Below are positions 8,626-16,770 of a DNA stretch of 64,000 nucleotides, piece by piece; within the stretch, counting starts at the first letter, position 1, and every line of letters starts with the position of its first letter. Source of the DNA: Paramagnetospirillum caucaseum (GTDB lineage: Bacteria > Pseudomonadota > Alphaproteobacteria > Rhodospirillales > Magnetospirillaceae); NCBI RefSeq assembly GCF_000342045.1, contig NZ_AONQ01000001.1, positions 1 through 64,000 on the forward strand, given 5' to 3'. The notes below the pieces were generated by a model. That model saw nothing but the letters and a program-made list of their open reading frames with translations, was not told where the DNA came from and made no database searches. The translations under genes were made by a program, and so were the position numbers.

Positions 8626-10644
8626 ATGAAAAAAATCGACGCCAATGACCCAGCATCCCAGTCCGCAGACATTGTCACCGACAATTTGTCGCAACTGAAA
8701 TCTCTGTTTCCCGAGGCGTTTGCCGAAGGAAAAGTCCAGTTTGACGTGCTCCGGCAGTTGCTGGGCGGCGCTGTCGATGAGGCGGACGAGAAATACGGCC
8801 TCAACTGGCACGGCAAGCGTCGGGCACGGCAAATCGCCTTGACGCCGAGCACTGGCACGTTGCGGCCTTGCCCTGATGAAAGCGTTGATTGGGACACCAC
8901 ACAGAATCTGATGATTGAGGGCGACAACCTCGAAGTGTTGAAGCTCTTGCAGAAAAGTTATGCGGGGAAGGTAAAACTCATTTACATCGACCCGCCTTAC
9001 AACACGGGCAAGGACTTCGTTTATCCAGACAACTTTCAAGACAGCATTAGAAGCTATCTCGAAATAACAGGGCAGGTTGATGGTGGCAACAGACTAACGG
9101 CAAATACGGAGTCAAGTGGTCGTTTTCATACAGACTGGCTTAATATGATGTACCCGCGATTGAGGCTTGCCAGAAGCCTGTTACGTGAAGATGGTGCCAT
9201 AATAATTTCTATTGATGAGAAGGAATTGCAGCATCTGAGATTGTTGGCGAACGAAATATTGGGCGAGGAAAACTTTGTTGCGACTGTCAGTGTTGTTTCT
9301 AATATGAAGGGTAGAAATGATAAAAAGCATATTGCTGCTTGTCATGAATATATCGTCATATACGCAAATCCAAAATTCATATCAAATGGACTACCTCTGA
9401 CGGATGAACAAAAGGCTGCATTCAAGTTTACTGATGAGGACGGCTATAGATATGCGTTGAGAGACCTTCGTAAAAGAGGTGGCCCTGACCGTCGAGAGGA
9501 TAGGCCAAAAATGTTCTTCCCAATTTACTGGGATGTAACATCCGATAAGTGTTCGATGGAAAGGGTTTCTGCCACAGATATTGAAATATATCCCTACCGG
9601 GGCGATGGAGCAGAAGGGCGTTGGCGATGGGGTAAAGAAAAAGTAATGAGTCATCTCGACTGGCTCAAAGCTAAGCGTTCTGAGCGCACAGGACGTCTTG
9701 ATGTTGAGCATCGTGTTTATCTCGACCCCAGCAAATCTCTTGAATCTGAAGTTGATGATGACCTTGATGATGATGACGACGAAGAAGCAGTCGAGCGGAC
9801 ATCAAAGCCGAAATCAATTTGGATTGGGGGAGAGCTTTCCAGTGATAGTGGCAAGCGGTCTCTAAAGGAACTTTTACCCGGAACTGCGTTTGATTTTCCG
9901 AAATCGGTTGAACTTATTAGGACGTGTGTGCTTATCGCAACATCAAAAAATGATATAGTGTTGGATTTCTTTGCGGGTTCGGCCACAACGAGTCAATCGG
10001 TCATGGCACAAAATGCCATTGATGGACATAGCCGCCGATTTATCATGGTTCAGTTACCAGAGCTTCTTGATATTAAAGATAAAGACCAGAAAGCTGCCGC
10101 AGCATTTTGTGATTCTATTGGTCGCCCAAGAAACTTGTCAGAGATAACAAAAGAGCGAATGCGTCGGGCTGGAAAGAAAATTAAGGATGACAACCCTCTC
10201 TTCTCTGGCGATACAGGATTTAGAGCATTTAAACTTGATGCATCGAACATCCGTGCATGGAACCCAAACCCAGAAAATATTGTGTCGTCGCTGTTGGAGC
10301 ACCATGAGCATTTGCTGGAAGATAGAACTGAGGCCGACGTAATCTATGAATTGCTGTTGAAGCTTGGCCTCGATTTGTGCGTTCCGATGGAATCACGGAC
10401 GGTGGCTGGCAAGTCGGTCAAGGCCGTCGGCGACGGCGTGCTGATGCTGTGCTTGGCCGAAAAACTGGTAGCCACGGAAATCGAGGCGGTCGCGGCTGGT
10501 ATCGTGTCATGGCACAAGGAGCTTGCCCCTGCGGGCGATTCAACCGTGGTGTTCCGCGACAGTGCATTTGACGGCGACGTTGCCAAGACCAACATGGCCG
10601 CCATCCTCGCCCAGAACGGCCTCGAAAACGTTCGCAGTCTGTGA
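8626..10644 (+). CDS. mod: Type III restriction-modification DNA methyltransferase (Mod, beta class)
   Basis: 672 residues. Catalytic motif DPPYNTG begins at about residue 122 and the AdoMet-binding motif FAGSATT near 449, the order of beta-class N6-adenine methyltransferases such as type III Mod. The ENLMIEGDNLEVLKLLQ segment precedes the catalytic motif as usual. Between the two motifs lies the target recognition region, with an acidic run (DDDLDDDDDEE around 380). Bases from about 9030 to 10330 are visibly more A/T-rich than both ends of the gene, as if the recognition part had been exchanged. It sets sequence specificity for the Res protein encoded next. Confidence 0.93.
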   Translation: MKKIDANDPASQSADIVTDNLSQLKSLFPEAFAEGKVQFDVLRQLLGGAVDEADEKYGLNWHGKRRARQIALTPSTGTLRPCPDESVDWDTTQNLMIEGDNLEVLKLLQKSYAGKVKLIYIDPPYNTGKDFVYPDNFQDSIRSYLEITGQVDGGNRLTANTESSGRFHTDWLNMMYPRLRLARSLLREDGAIIISIDEKELQHLRLLANEILGEENFVATVSVVSNMKGRNDKKHIAACHEYIVIYANPKFISNGLPLTDEQKAAFKFTDEDGYRYALRDLRKRGGPDRREDRPKMFFPIYWDVTSDKCSMERVSATDIEIYPYRGDGAEGRWRWGKEKVMSHLDWLKAKRSERTGRLDVEHRVYLDPSKSLESEVDDDLDDDDDEEAVERTSKPKSIWIGGELSSDSGKRSLKELLPGTAFDFPKSVELIRTCVLIATSKNDIVLDFFAGSATTSQSVMAQNAIDGHSRRFIMVQLPELLDIKDKDQKAAAAFCDSIGRPRNLSEITKERMRRAGKKIKDDNPLFSGDTGFRAFKLDASNIRAWNPNPENIVSSLLEHHEHLLEDRTEADVIYELLLKLGLDLCVPMESRTVAGKSVKAVGDGVLMLCLAEKLVATEIEAVAAGIVSWHKELAPAGDSTVVFRDSAFDGDVAKTNMAAILAQNGLENVRSL

Positions 10645-10651
10645 GGCCGTG

Positions 10652-13600
10652 ATGAAACTGCACTTTGAATCCAATCTGGATTACCAGCACGCGGCCATCG
10701 AGTCGGTGTGCGACCTGTTCCGTGGCCAGGAAATCTGCCGCACGGAGTTCACGGTTTCCAGCCAGAGCGAGCGGAAGGTTCTCGGCCAAGCCGACCTCCC
10801 CTTGGGCGGCAGTTTTTCGCAAGGCCAATTCGGCCTGGTTCAAAACGAGTTGGGCGTCGGCAACAGATTGACCCTGCTCGATGATGAACTGCTCGCCAAC
10901 CTCAACGAGATTCAGCTTCGGAACGGCCTGCGTCCGTCGGCCTCGCTGGCCTCTGGTGACTTCACCGTCGAAATGGAAACGGGGACGGGTAAGACCTATG
11001 TCTATATCCGTAGCGTCTTCGAGTTGAACAAGCGATACGGCTTCACCAAGTTCGTGATTGTCGTGCCTTCAGTCGCCATCAAGGAAGGCGTCTACAAGAC
11101 GCTGCAAATCACGGCGGAGCATTTCCGCAATCTCTATGCGGGCGTGCCGTTCGATTTTTTCCTGTACGACTCGTCGAAGTTGGGACAGGTCAGGAACTTC
11201 GCGACCAGCCAAAATATCCAGGTGATGGTTATCACCGTAGGTGCCATCAACAAGCAGGATGTGAACAACCTCTACAAGGACAGCGAGAAGACCGGCGGCG
11301 AGAAGCCGATTGACCTGATTCGCTCGACCTGTCCCATCATCATCGTCGATGAACCCCAGAGCGTTGATGGCGGCCTCGAAGGACGGGGCAAGGAAGCCCT
11401 GGACAAGATGAACCCGCTTTGCACCTTGCGGTATTCGGCCACCCATGCGGACAAGCATCATCAGGTCTATCGTCTCGACGCTGTGGATGCGTATGAGCGG
11501 AAACTGGTGAAGCAGATTGAGGTGGCTTCGGCGGCAGTCGATGGCGGCCACAACAAGGCCTATGTTCGGCTGGTGTCGGTCAGCAACAAGTCCAACAAAA
11601 TCCGTGCTGTCCTCGAAGTCGATGTTCAGCGTGGAACGTCTGTGTCGCGTGACCAGATTACGGTCCAGGCCGGTTACGACCTGGAGCAATACACCAATCG
11701 CCCCATCTATTCGGGCTATCTGGTGGAGGACATCGGCTGCCGCAAGGGTGACGAGTACGTCCAACTCAGCAATCAGGAAGAACCGTTGCGTATCGGCGGG
11801 GCCATTGGTGGCGTCGATGAGGATGCTGTGAAGCGGCAGATGATTCGCCGCACCATCGAGGAGCACCTGGACAAGGAGCTTCGTTTCAACCCGCTTGGCA
11901 TCAAGATTCTGTCGCTGTTTTTCATCGACGTGGTGGAGCATTACCGCCAATACGACAGCAACGGTGCGCCCGTGAAGGGCAAATACGCCGAGATGTTCGA
12001 GGCCGAATACAAGATTGCCGCCGCCAAGCCGAAATTCCGCACCCTGTTCCATGAAATCGACCTGACGCACGAGGCGTCGGACGTGCATGACGGCTACTTC
12101 TCCATCGACAAGAAAGGAAAATGGGCACAACCCGACCTTGATGCAGATGGAGAAATGAAGAATCAAACAAGCAGGGACAATGCGGAGCGGGCCTACAATC
12201 TCATCATGAAGGACAAGGAGAAGTTGCTCGGCTTTGAGACGAAGCTGAAGTTCATCTTTTCGCACTCGGCCTTGCGGGAGGGCTGGGATAATCCGAACGT
12301 GTTTCAGATTTGTGCGCTGCGTGAAATGGGAACCGAGCGGGAGCGGCGACAGACCATCGGTCGCGGCCTACGCCTGTGCGTCAATCAGAATGGGGAGCGG
12401 CAACGCGGATTTGAGGTCAATACGCTGACGGTCGTCGCGACAGAGAGCTACGAAGATTTTGCCTTCAACCTGCAAAAGGAAATCGAGGCCGATACGGGCA
12501 TTCGCTTCGGCATCGTGGAGAAGCACCAGTTCGCAGCGATTGCCGCGCCCGACGCCAATGGCGAGGCCAAACCGCTGGGCGTGGCGAAATCCGAGGCCAT
12601 CTGGACGTATCTGAAAGAGGCTGGAATGCTCGACGCCAAGGGCAAGGTCCAGGATGCCCTTCGCACGGCCTTGAAGGACAAGACGTTCACACTGCCCGAG
12701 GAGTTCGCTTCGCAAAAAGCCGAAGTCAGTGAATTGCTGAAAAAGCTGGCGGGCGGCCTCACGGTCAAGAACGCCGACGACCGCAAGCAAATCCAGACCC
12801 GCCAAGCCGTCGTGCAGAGTGCCGAGTTCAAGGCTCTCTGGGACAGAATCAAACACAAGACAACCTATCGGGTGCAGTTCGATAATGAGGCCTTGATTGC
12901 CGCCTGCGTTCAGGCGGTGAAAGATTTACCTGTGGTCATCAAAACCCGCCTGCAATGGCGTAAGGCTGATTTGGCCATTGGCAAGGGCGGTGTGGGCACC
13001 CACGAAACCTCATCGTCAGCCCCCATCATCCTCGAAGAGCAGGACATCGAGTTGCCCGACATCCTGACCGAGTTGCAGGACAGGACTCAACTGACGCGAC
13101 GCAGTCTTGTCCGCATCCTGACCGACAGCGAACGGCTCGACGACTTCTTGAAAAATCCGCAGCAGTTCATTGACCTGGTTGCCGACTCCGTCAATCGGGC
13201 GAAGCGCATGGCCCTCGTTGATGGCATCAAGTATCAGCGCATCGGCGATGAGGCCTATTACGCACAGGAGCTTTTCAACCAGGAAGAACTGACGGGCTAC
13301 CTGAAAAACATGCTGCCTGCGACCAAGGCCGTCTATGAATATGTGGTCTATGACTCTGGCGGCGTTGAGAAGGGTTTTGCCGAGGACCTGGAGAAGAACG
13401 ACGCGGTGAAGGTCTATGCGAAGCTACCGGGATGGTTCCGTGTTCCGACGCCGCTGGGCACCTACAACCCTGATTGGGCGGTGCTTGTAGAAGTCGATGG
13501 CATGGAAAGGCTCTACTTCGTCGTGGAAACGAAGAGCAGTCTTTTCGCTGAGGATTTGCGCGACAAGGAGAGTGCAAAAATCAAATGCGGGAAGGCTCAT

Positions 13601-13684
13601 TTTGAGGCTCTGGCCGTTGGTGAAAATCCCGCCACATATTTGGTAGCGAGAAACATCAACGACCTGATGGCAAAAGTGATGTAG
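10652..13684 (+). CDS. res: Type III restriction enzyme Res subunit (helicase-nuclease)
   Basis: 1010 residues starting MKLHFESNLDYQ, 7 bases after mod. Motor motifs: ETGTGKT near 109-115; DEPQ box at about 233-236, the DEAD-box variant typical of type III Res; RYSATH near 267; REGWDNPNVFQ near 543; QTIGRGLRL near 567. The C-terminus has a PD-(D/E)xK nuclease pattern: YNPDWAVLVE near 936 and VVETKSS near 957. Res with Mod translocates and cleaves unmethylated DNA. A helical region of about 250 residues with coiled-coil character separates motor and nuclease. Confidence 0.93.
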   Translation: MKLHFESNLDYQHAAIESVCDLFRGQEICRTEFTVSSQSERKVLGQADLPLGGSFSQGQFGLVQNELGVGNRLTLLDDELLANLNEIQLRNGLRPSASLASGDFTVEMETGTGKTYVYIRSVFELNKRYGFTKFVIVVPSVAIKEGVYKTLQITAEHFRNLYAGVPFDFFLYDSSKLGQVRNFATSQNIQVMVITVGAINKQDVNNLYKDSEKTGGEKPIDLIRSTCPIIIVDEPQSVDGGLEGRGKEALDKMNPLCTLRYSATHADKHHQVYRLDAVDAYERKLVKQIEVASAAVDGGHNKAYVRLVSVSNKSNKIRAVLEVDVQRGTSVSRDQITVQAGYDLEQYTNRPIYSGYLVEDIGCRKGDEYVQLSNQEEPLRIGGAIGGVDEDAVKRQMIRRTIEEHLDKELRFNPLGIKILSLFFIDVVEHYRQYDSNGAPVKGKYAEMFEAEYKIAAAKPKFRTLFHEIDLTHEASDVHDGYFSIDKKGKWAQPDLDADGEMKNQTSRDNAERAYNLIMKDKEKLLGFETKLKFIFSHSALREGWDNPNVFQICALREMGTERERRQTIGRGLRLCVNQNGERQRGFEVNTLTVVATESYEDFAFNLQKEIEADTGIRFGIVEKHQFAAIAAPDANGEAKPLGVAKSEAIWTYLKEAGMLDAKGKVQDALRTALKDKTFTLPEEFASQKAEVSELLKKLAGGLTVKNADDRKQIQTRQAVVQSAEFKALWDRIKHKTTYRVQFDNEALIAACVQAVKDLPVVIKTRLQWRKADLAIGKGGVGTHETSSSAPIILEEQDIELPDILTELQDRTQLTRRSLVRILTDSERLDDFLKNPQQFIDLVADSVNRAKRMALVDGIKYQRIGDEAYYAQELFNQEELTGYLKNMLPATKAVYEYVVYDSGGVEKGFAEDLEKNDAVKVYAKLPGWFRVPTPLGTYNPDWAVLVEVDGMERLYFVVETKSSLFAEDLRDKESAKIKCGKAHFEALAVGENPATYLVARNINDLMAKVM

Positions 13685-13738
13685 TCCCGAGGTTCATCGT
13701 TTTTGGATGAATGGGCCGGTGCGGGAATGCGGCCCGCA

Positions 13739-14245
13739 TCAACCGAGACAATGCAGCATGCGGCGGTTGGCCCCCAGACGGCGGTCGCCGAATTCCACCA
13801 ACATGCGATTTGGCTGCGCCTGCGGTCGTAGCCTTTTGATGTGTTCGAAGGCTTGAAATTCTTGCCCTGGCCGATGCTGACAGGCCAGCAGATATGCTGC
13901 CGCCGTACTCCGACTGATACCGGCCCAACAATGGGTCAGCACCCTGGCCCCCTTCGTCAGTGTCTTGCCGAATTCCAGGATGGCCTCGGCGTGGGTGGGA
14001 GATGGGCACCCCGCGTACTCCAACAGCGCTGAATTCGAAGACGTAACGGTCATTCCATGGGCATCCCAAAAGTCCAATTTAAGGACATTCATGGAGACCG
14101 AGAATTCAGGACGGTCATCGCCAGGGTCAAGAATTGAAACGACATGGGTAGGAGCGAACTCCTCCAGCATTTCGGGCAGTTCATTGAGCCCGCAGATGGC
14201 GAGCATGAAGGGCAGATTCCACAATTTCTTGGAATTCGTAGTCAT
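13739..14245 (-). CDS. Tyrosine / dual-specificity protein phosphatase
   Basis: 168 residues. The P-loop HCWAGISRS fits H-C-x5-R-S of cysteine phosphatases, with the general-acid region upstream around ILDPGDDRPEF. The fold resembles small bacterial tyrosine phosphatase-like proteins found near mobile genes. Convergent with res, with 54 bases between stops, so it is a separate transcript. Its substrate is unknown. Confidence 0.8.
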   Translation of the reverse strand: MTTNSKKLWNLPFMLAICGLNELPEMLEEFAPTHVVSILDPGDDRPEFSVSMNVLKLDFWDAHGMTVTSSNSALLEYAGCPSPTHAEAILEFGKTLTKGARVLTHCWAGISRSTAAAYLLACQHRPGQEFQAFEHIKRLRPQAQPNRMLVEFGDRRLGANRRMLHCLG

Positions 14246-14375
14246 CCCCGGACATTACCAAATTCATACCGCAAAACCAACGCCATCCTTTCTGAAAAAT
14301 CTGAATAAAATTGATAGTTACTTAATGCTGTGAGTCTTGCTATAGTATAAAAATAATATGCCTCAGGAGGCAAGA

Positions 14376-14816
14376 ATGCTTAATCTCAAACTGTCCGACA
14401 TCAAGCGGCCTCTTGTGGCCGAAACCCGTAAAAAGTCTACTCGCGATGTTGTCGCTGATGCCATTTTGCATCAAATTTCATTGCTCAAAAATCCGGAATA
14501 CGTCATTGAGCGGACTCGCTACACCAAAGACGACCAGGGCACCTATGGCCGCAAGGTCGTTGCTCTTCCGCCGAAGCCGTGGTGGTGGCAGGCCGTCGAT
14601 GGCACCATGATGGTCCAGGTCAAGTACGGTTCCTCCACCATCGTGGAACTTGAGGCCGGTAAGCCGACCATCATCGCCGGGAAAAGCACCAAGGACGTGG
14701 AGGTGGCGCTGACCCAGGTCGCCGAAGCGGTGAAGGCGGGAAAGCTGGATGCCCAAATTGAGACCGCCAAAGCCCGCGCAAAGGACAAGCGCAAGCCCAG
14801 GAACAAGGCCAATTAG
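14376..14816 (+). CDS. DUF6641-like protein
   Basis: 146 residues starting MLNLKLSDIKRPLV after AGGAGGCAAG. Features: a basic N-terminus, Tyr-rich middle, then LPPKPWWWQAVDG, QVKYGSSTIVELEAGKPTIIAG and a C-terminal Lys/Arg-rich helix (DAQIETAKARAKDKRKPRNK). The WWW followed by a KYGS strand and a GK-x-I segment resembles DUF6641 proteins of plasmids and prophages. Probably nucleic acid binding from its basic ends; function unknown. A hairpin follows the stop. Confidence 0.65.
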   Translation: MLNLKLSDIKRPLVAETRKKSTRDVVADAILHQISLLKNPEYVIERTRYTKDDQGTYGRKVVALPPKPWWWQAVDGTMMVQVKYGSSTIVELEAGKPTIIAGKSTKDVEVALTQVAEAVKAGKLDAQIETAKARAKDKRKPRNKAN

Positions 14817-14821
14817 GCCTT

Positions 14822-14854
14822 ATGGGGCGGGATGGATGTTACCTCCCGCCCCAT
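14822..14854. terminator. Perfect 11-bp hairpin after the DUF6641-like gene
   Basis: ATGGGGCGGGA (14822-14832) pairs perfectly with TCCCGCCCCAT (14844-14854) around an 11-base loop. No T run follows, so it may stabilise the 3' end or be a weak terminator. Confidence 0.55.
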
Positions 14855-14920
14855 CCCTGGCTTCGCATTGAAGGAATATCACCAATTGTTTTCCATAAAT
14901 ATTTTTGCTATCGCTGCAAT

Positions 14921-15376
14921 ATGAATATATTTATCGATTTAGATGGCGTGGTTTTTCGAAATCCCAACAATAATGTTTGGGGTGGTGAGTGCGAGATTTC
15001 ACCACACGCCTTGGAGTTTCTTCAATTCTCTGTACTGAATTTTAACTGCTTCTGGCTTACGGCCAGAGATAGGTCTGGTAACATTAAGAATATTGAAGCT
15101 GCATTCAAGATGGCGTTGAAAGTCGAAATTATTCCTGGTGAGTTGGCCTCCTTGATTCAAGATATTCGGCCAGTTTACTGGAGCGGTACGAAAACCACCG
15201 CCATTGACCTGGAATCTGACTTCTATTGGCTCGACGATAACCCCCATCCTGACGACCTGTTGAGGCTCGAATCTGCTGGACGGCTCGACCGGTGGGTTGA
15301 GGTTAACACCGAGGTTAATTTTGATGATTTGCTCAGGGTCATGGTGCTGCTGGAGCCTCTGTCCTTCAAACGGTGA
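14921..15376 (+). CDS. Small HAD-superfamily hydrolase-like protein
   Basis: 151 residues starting MNIFIDLDGVVFRNP, the HAD motif I (DxDGV), then WLTARD as motif II (Ser/Thr position), a Lys in SGTKTTAID and DDN-P-HPDD as motif IV. The compact form, with little cap domain, resembles HAD-like phosphatases of phage and plasmid origin, some linked to RNA repair. Codons are A/T-rich. It follows the DUF6641-like gene after about 100 bases. Confidence 0.7.
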   Translation: MNIFIDLDGVVFRNPNNNVWGGECEISPHALEFLQFSVLNFNCFWLTARDRSGNIKNIEAAFKMALKVEIIPGELASLIQDIRPVYWSGTKTTAIDLESDFYWLDDNPHPDDLLRLESAGRLDRWVEVNTEVNFDDLLRVMVLLEPLSFKR

Positions 15377-15412
15377 TAAATACTCGGTGAATTTACATCC
15401 GAGGAGCAACGC

Positions 15413-15622
15413 ATGCGACTGCATCAATTTAGCCCGTCATCATTCCCTTCTACGCCAGCAAAATCGCCAGACATCTCGAATGGCGATGATGAAGGGGCTC
15501 AGGTTCTTGACGATATCAAGGCCATGGCCGCCCGCTTGAACCGGTTTCTCGATGATGCCTTTGGCAGCATTGAGGCATTTAACCGCCGCCCGAAGCGACC
15601 AGCTAAAGCAGACGAACGCTGA
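15413..15622 (+). CDS. Small hypothetical protein (69 aa)
   Basis: Begins MRLHQFSPSSFPSTPAKSPD after GAGGAGCAACGC, a good ribosome binding site. The C-terminal half is an amphipathic helix and basic tail (LDDIKAMAARLNRFLDDAFGSIEAF, then RRPKRPAK). No family recognised. It overlaps the convergent 15603-16361 gene by 20 bases. Confidence 0.5.
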   Translation: MRLHQFSPSSFPSTPAKSPDISNGDDEGAQVLDDIKAMAARLNRFLDDAFGSIEAFNRRPKRPAKADER

Positions 15623-16361
15623 GAATTTGATAGGCTTGGTCGGTCGCCGTCCAGCCCGTCTCGACACGCCTGGACCAATGAGCCAAGCTTGATGAGCCTG
15701 TTTCCGCCCCAGGGGCTCCGCATGTACAAAATCCGATTGGGGATTGCGGTGAGGCATTCTCCAGGTCGTAGACCAGTTCGTTCATTTCATCGTCCGTCAT
15801 GGATTTGGATGCCCGTGCAGCCAGTTCGCGGCTGGCGACGTGCAGGACCGTGTATTCCGCCTCCCTCTGGCATGACCGACAGGGTGTTCGGGAAATGACC
15901 TCCACGACCCCGTAATCGGATTCTGGAGCCACGCTGACCGCGTCCTTGGCGGTGATGGTCATGTCGGTCCTCGTCGCATCCTCGGCGCAGAGGGCGACTT
16001 GCATAATCCGCCCAAAAGAATCGACCATGGTCAGGGGAGAGCCGATTTCGGTCGTGATGTTGGTGATTGCTCCGGTCAGGTGGCCGAATAGCCCAAAAGT
16101 TCCATCCAGTAAGCGGGTGCGGGCTTCATTGAAGTCGGTAGCCGCCATGGAGATGCTGCCCTGGGCGGCCACGGATACATTGCCGTTTGAATAGTGCCGC
16201 AGAATCTCGATGGTCGCGCCATCGACGACTTTGCCCTCGAATTTGAGGCCCAGTCTGGAGCCACGGTCGATGGGATGTTTGGCGGCCTCCCCAACAAGGC
16301 GGAACGGTATGACGAACGTGGATAGGCTGCTGCGTTGATGGGCGGGATTTTGGTAATTCAT
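15603..16361 (-). CDS. Hypothetical protein with Cys-rich C-terminal half
   Basis: 252 residues, start ATG preceded by AAGGAGGTCTCC. The first half is beta-rich (GLKFEGKVVDGATIEILRHYSNGNVSVAAQGSI). The second half has CRSCQREAEYTV and later FCTCGAPG, two Cys pairs that could bind a metal. No family recognised. Second gene of a run on this strand after the 16384-16704 gene, 22 bases downstream of it. Confidence 0.55.
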   Translation of the reverse strand: MNYQNPAHQRSSLSTFVIPFRLVGEAAKHPIDRGSRLGLKFEGKVVDGATIEILRHYSNGNVSVAAQGSISMAATDFNEARTRLLDGTFGLFGHLTGAITNITTEIGSPLTMVDSFGRIMQVALCAEDATRTDMTITAKDAVSVAPESDYGVVEVISRTPCRSCQREAEYTVLHVASRELAARASKSMTDDEMNELVYDLENASPQSPIGFCTCGAPGAETGSSSLAHWSRRVETGWTATDQAYQILSVRLL

Positions 16362-16383
16362 GGAGACCTCCTTATAGAGGTAT

Positions 16384-16704
16384 TTATCCTGCTACGCTCG
16401 CAGCCTGTACCGAACGCTCTTTGAGAATTCCTGCCTCGATTCCGGCGGCGAGTACCGTATCACCGAGAGCGTTTCTGACCTCGTCGGGCAGAACAACGAG
16501 TGGTCGCTTCTGGCGGTCAACCGGAAGCCGAACAGCCGTCCCATTAGAGTCGGCTTCGACTCGCACCGAGTTGATGATGATTTCGATACCGGCGATTTCG
16601 ATGACAACATCGGCAAGGGCGAGCAGCCGACCACAGCCACTCACGGGAGTGATGGCAATGCACTCGCACCTGATGGCGATGCTCTCTTCGTCCGATTCGC
16701 TCAT
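16384..16704 (-). CDS. Hypothetical 106-aa protein
   Basis: Begins MSESDEESIAIRCECIAITPVSG after AGGGGCAAC. The central part reads as beta strands (DVVIEIAGIEIIINSVRVEA) followed by TAVRLPVDRQKRPLVVLPDEV, a layout slightly like small SpoVG-type nucleic acid binding proteins, though the resemblance is weak. Lies between the DUF5131 gene and the 15603-16361 gene, all on the minus strand. Confidence 0.5.
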   Translation of the reverse strand: MSESDEESIAIRCECIAITPVSGCGRLLALADVVIEIAGIEIIINSVRVEADSNGTAVRLPVDRQKRPLVVLPDEVRNALGDTVLAAGIEAGILKERSVQAASVAG

Positions 16705-16770
16705 GTTGCCCCTGCACGACCGTGATTGTAGGCTTCACAGCTATAAGGCCGCTGTGATGACCACAAACTG

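Noticed and set aside
9750-9790. GAT-rich tract in mod as a phase-variable repeat
   Set aside because: It is a triplet repeat giving Asp codons, so slippage would not change the frame; units are also imperfect.
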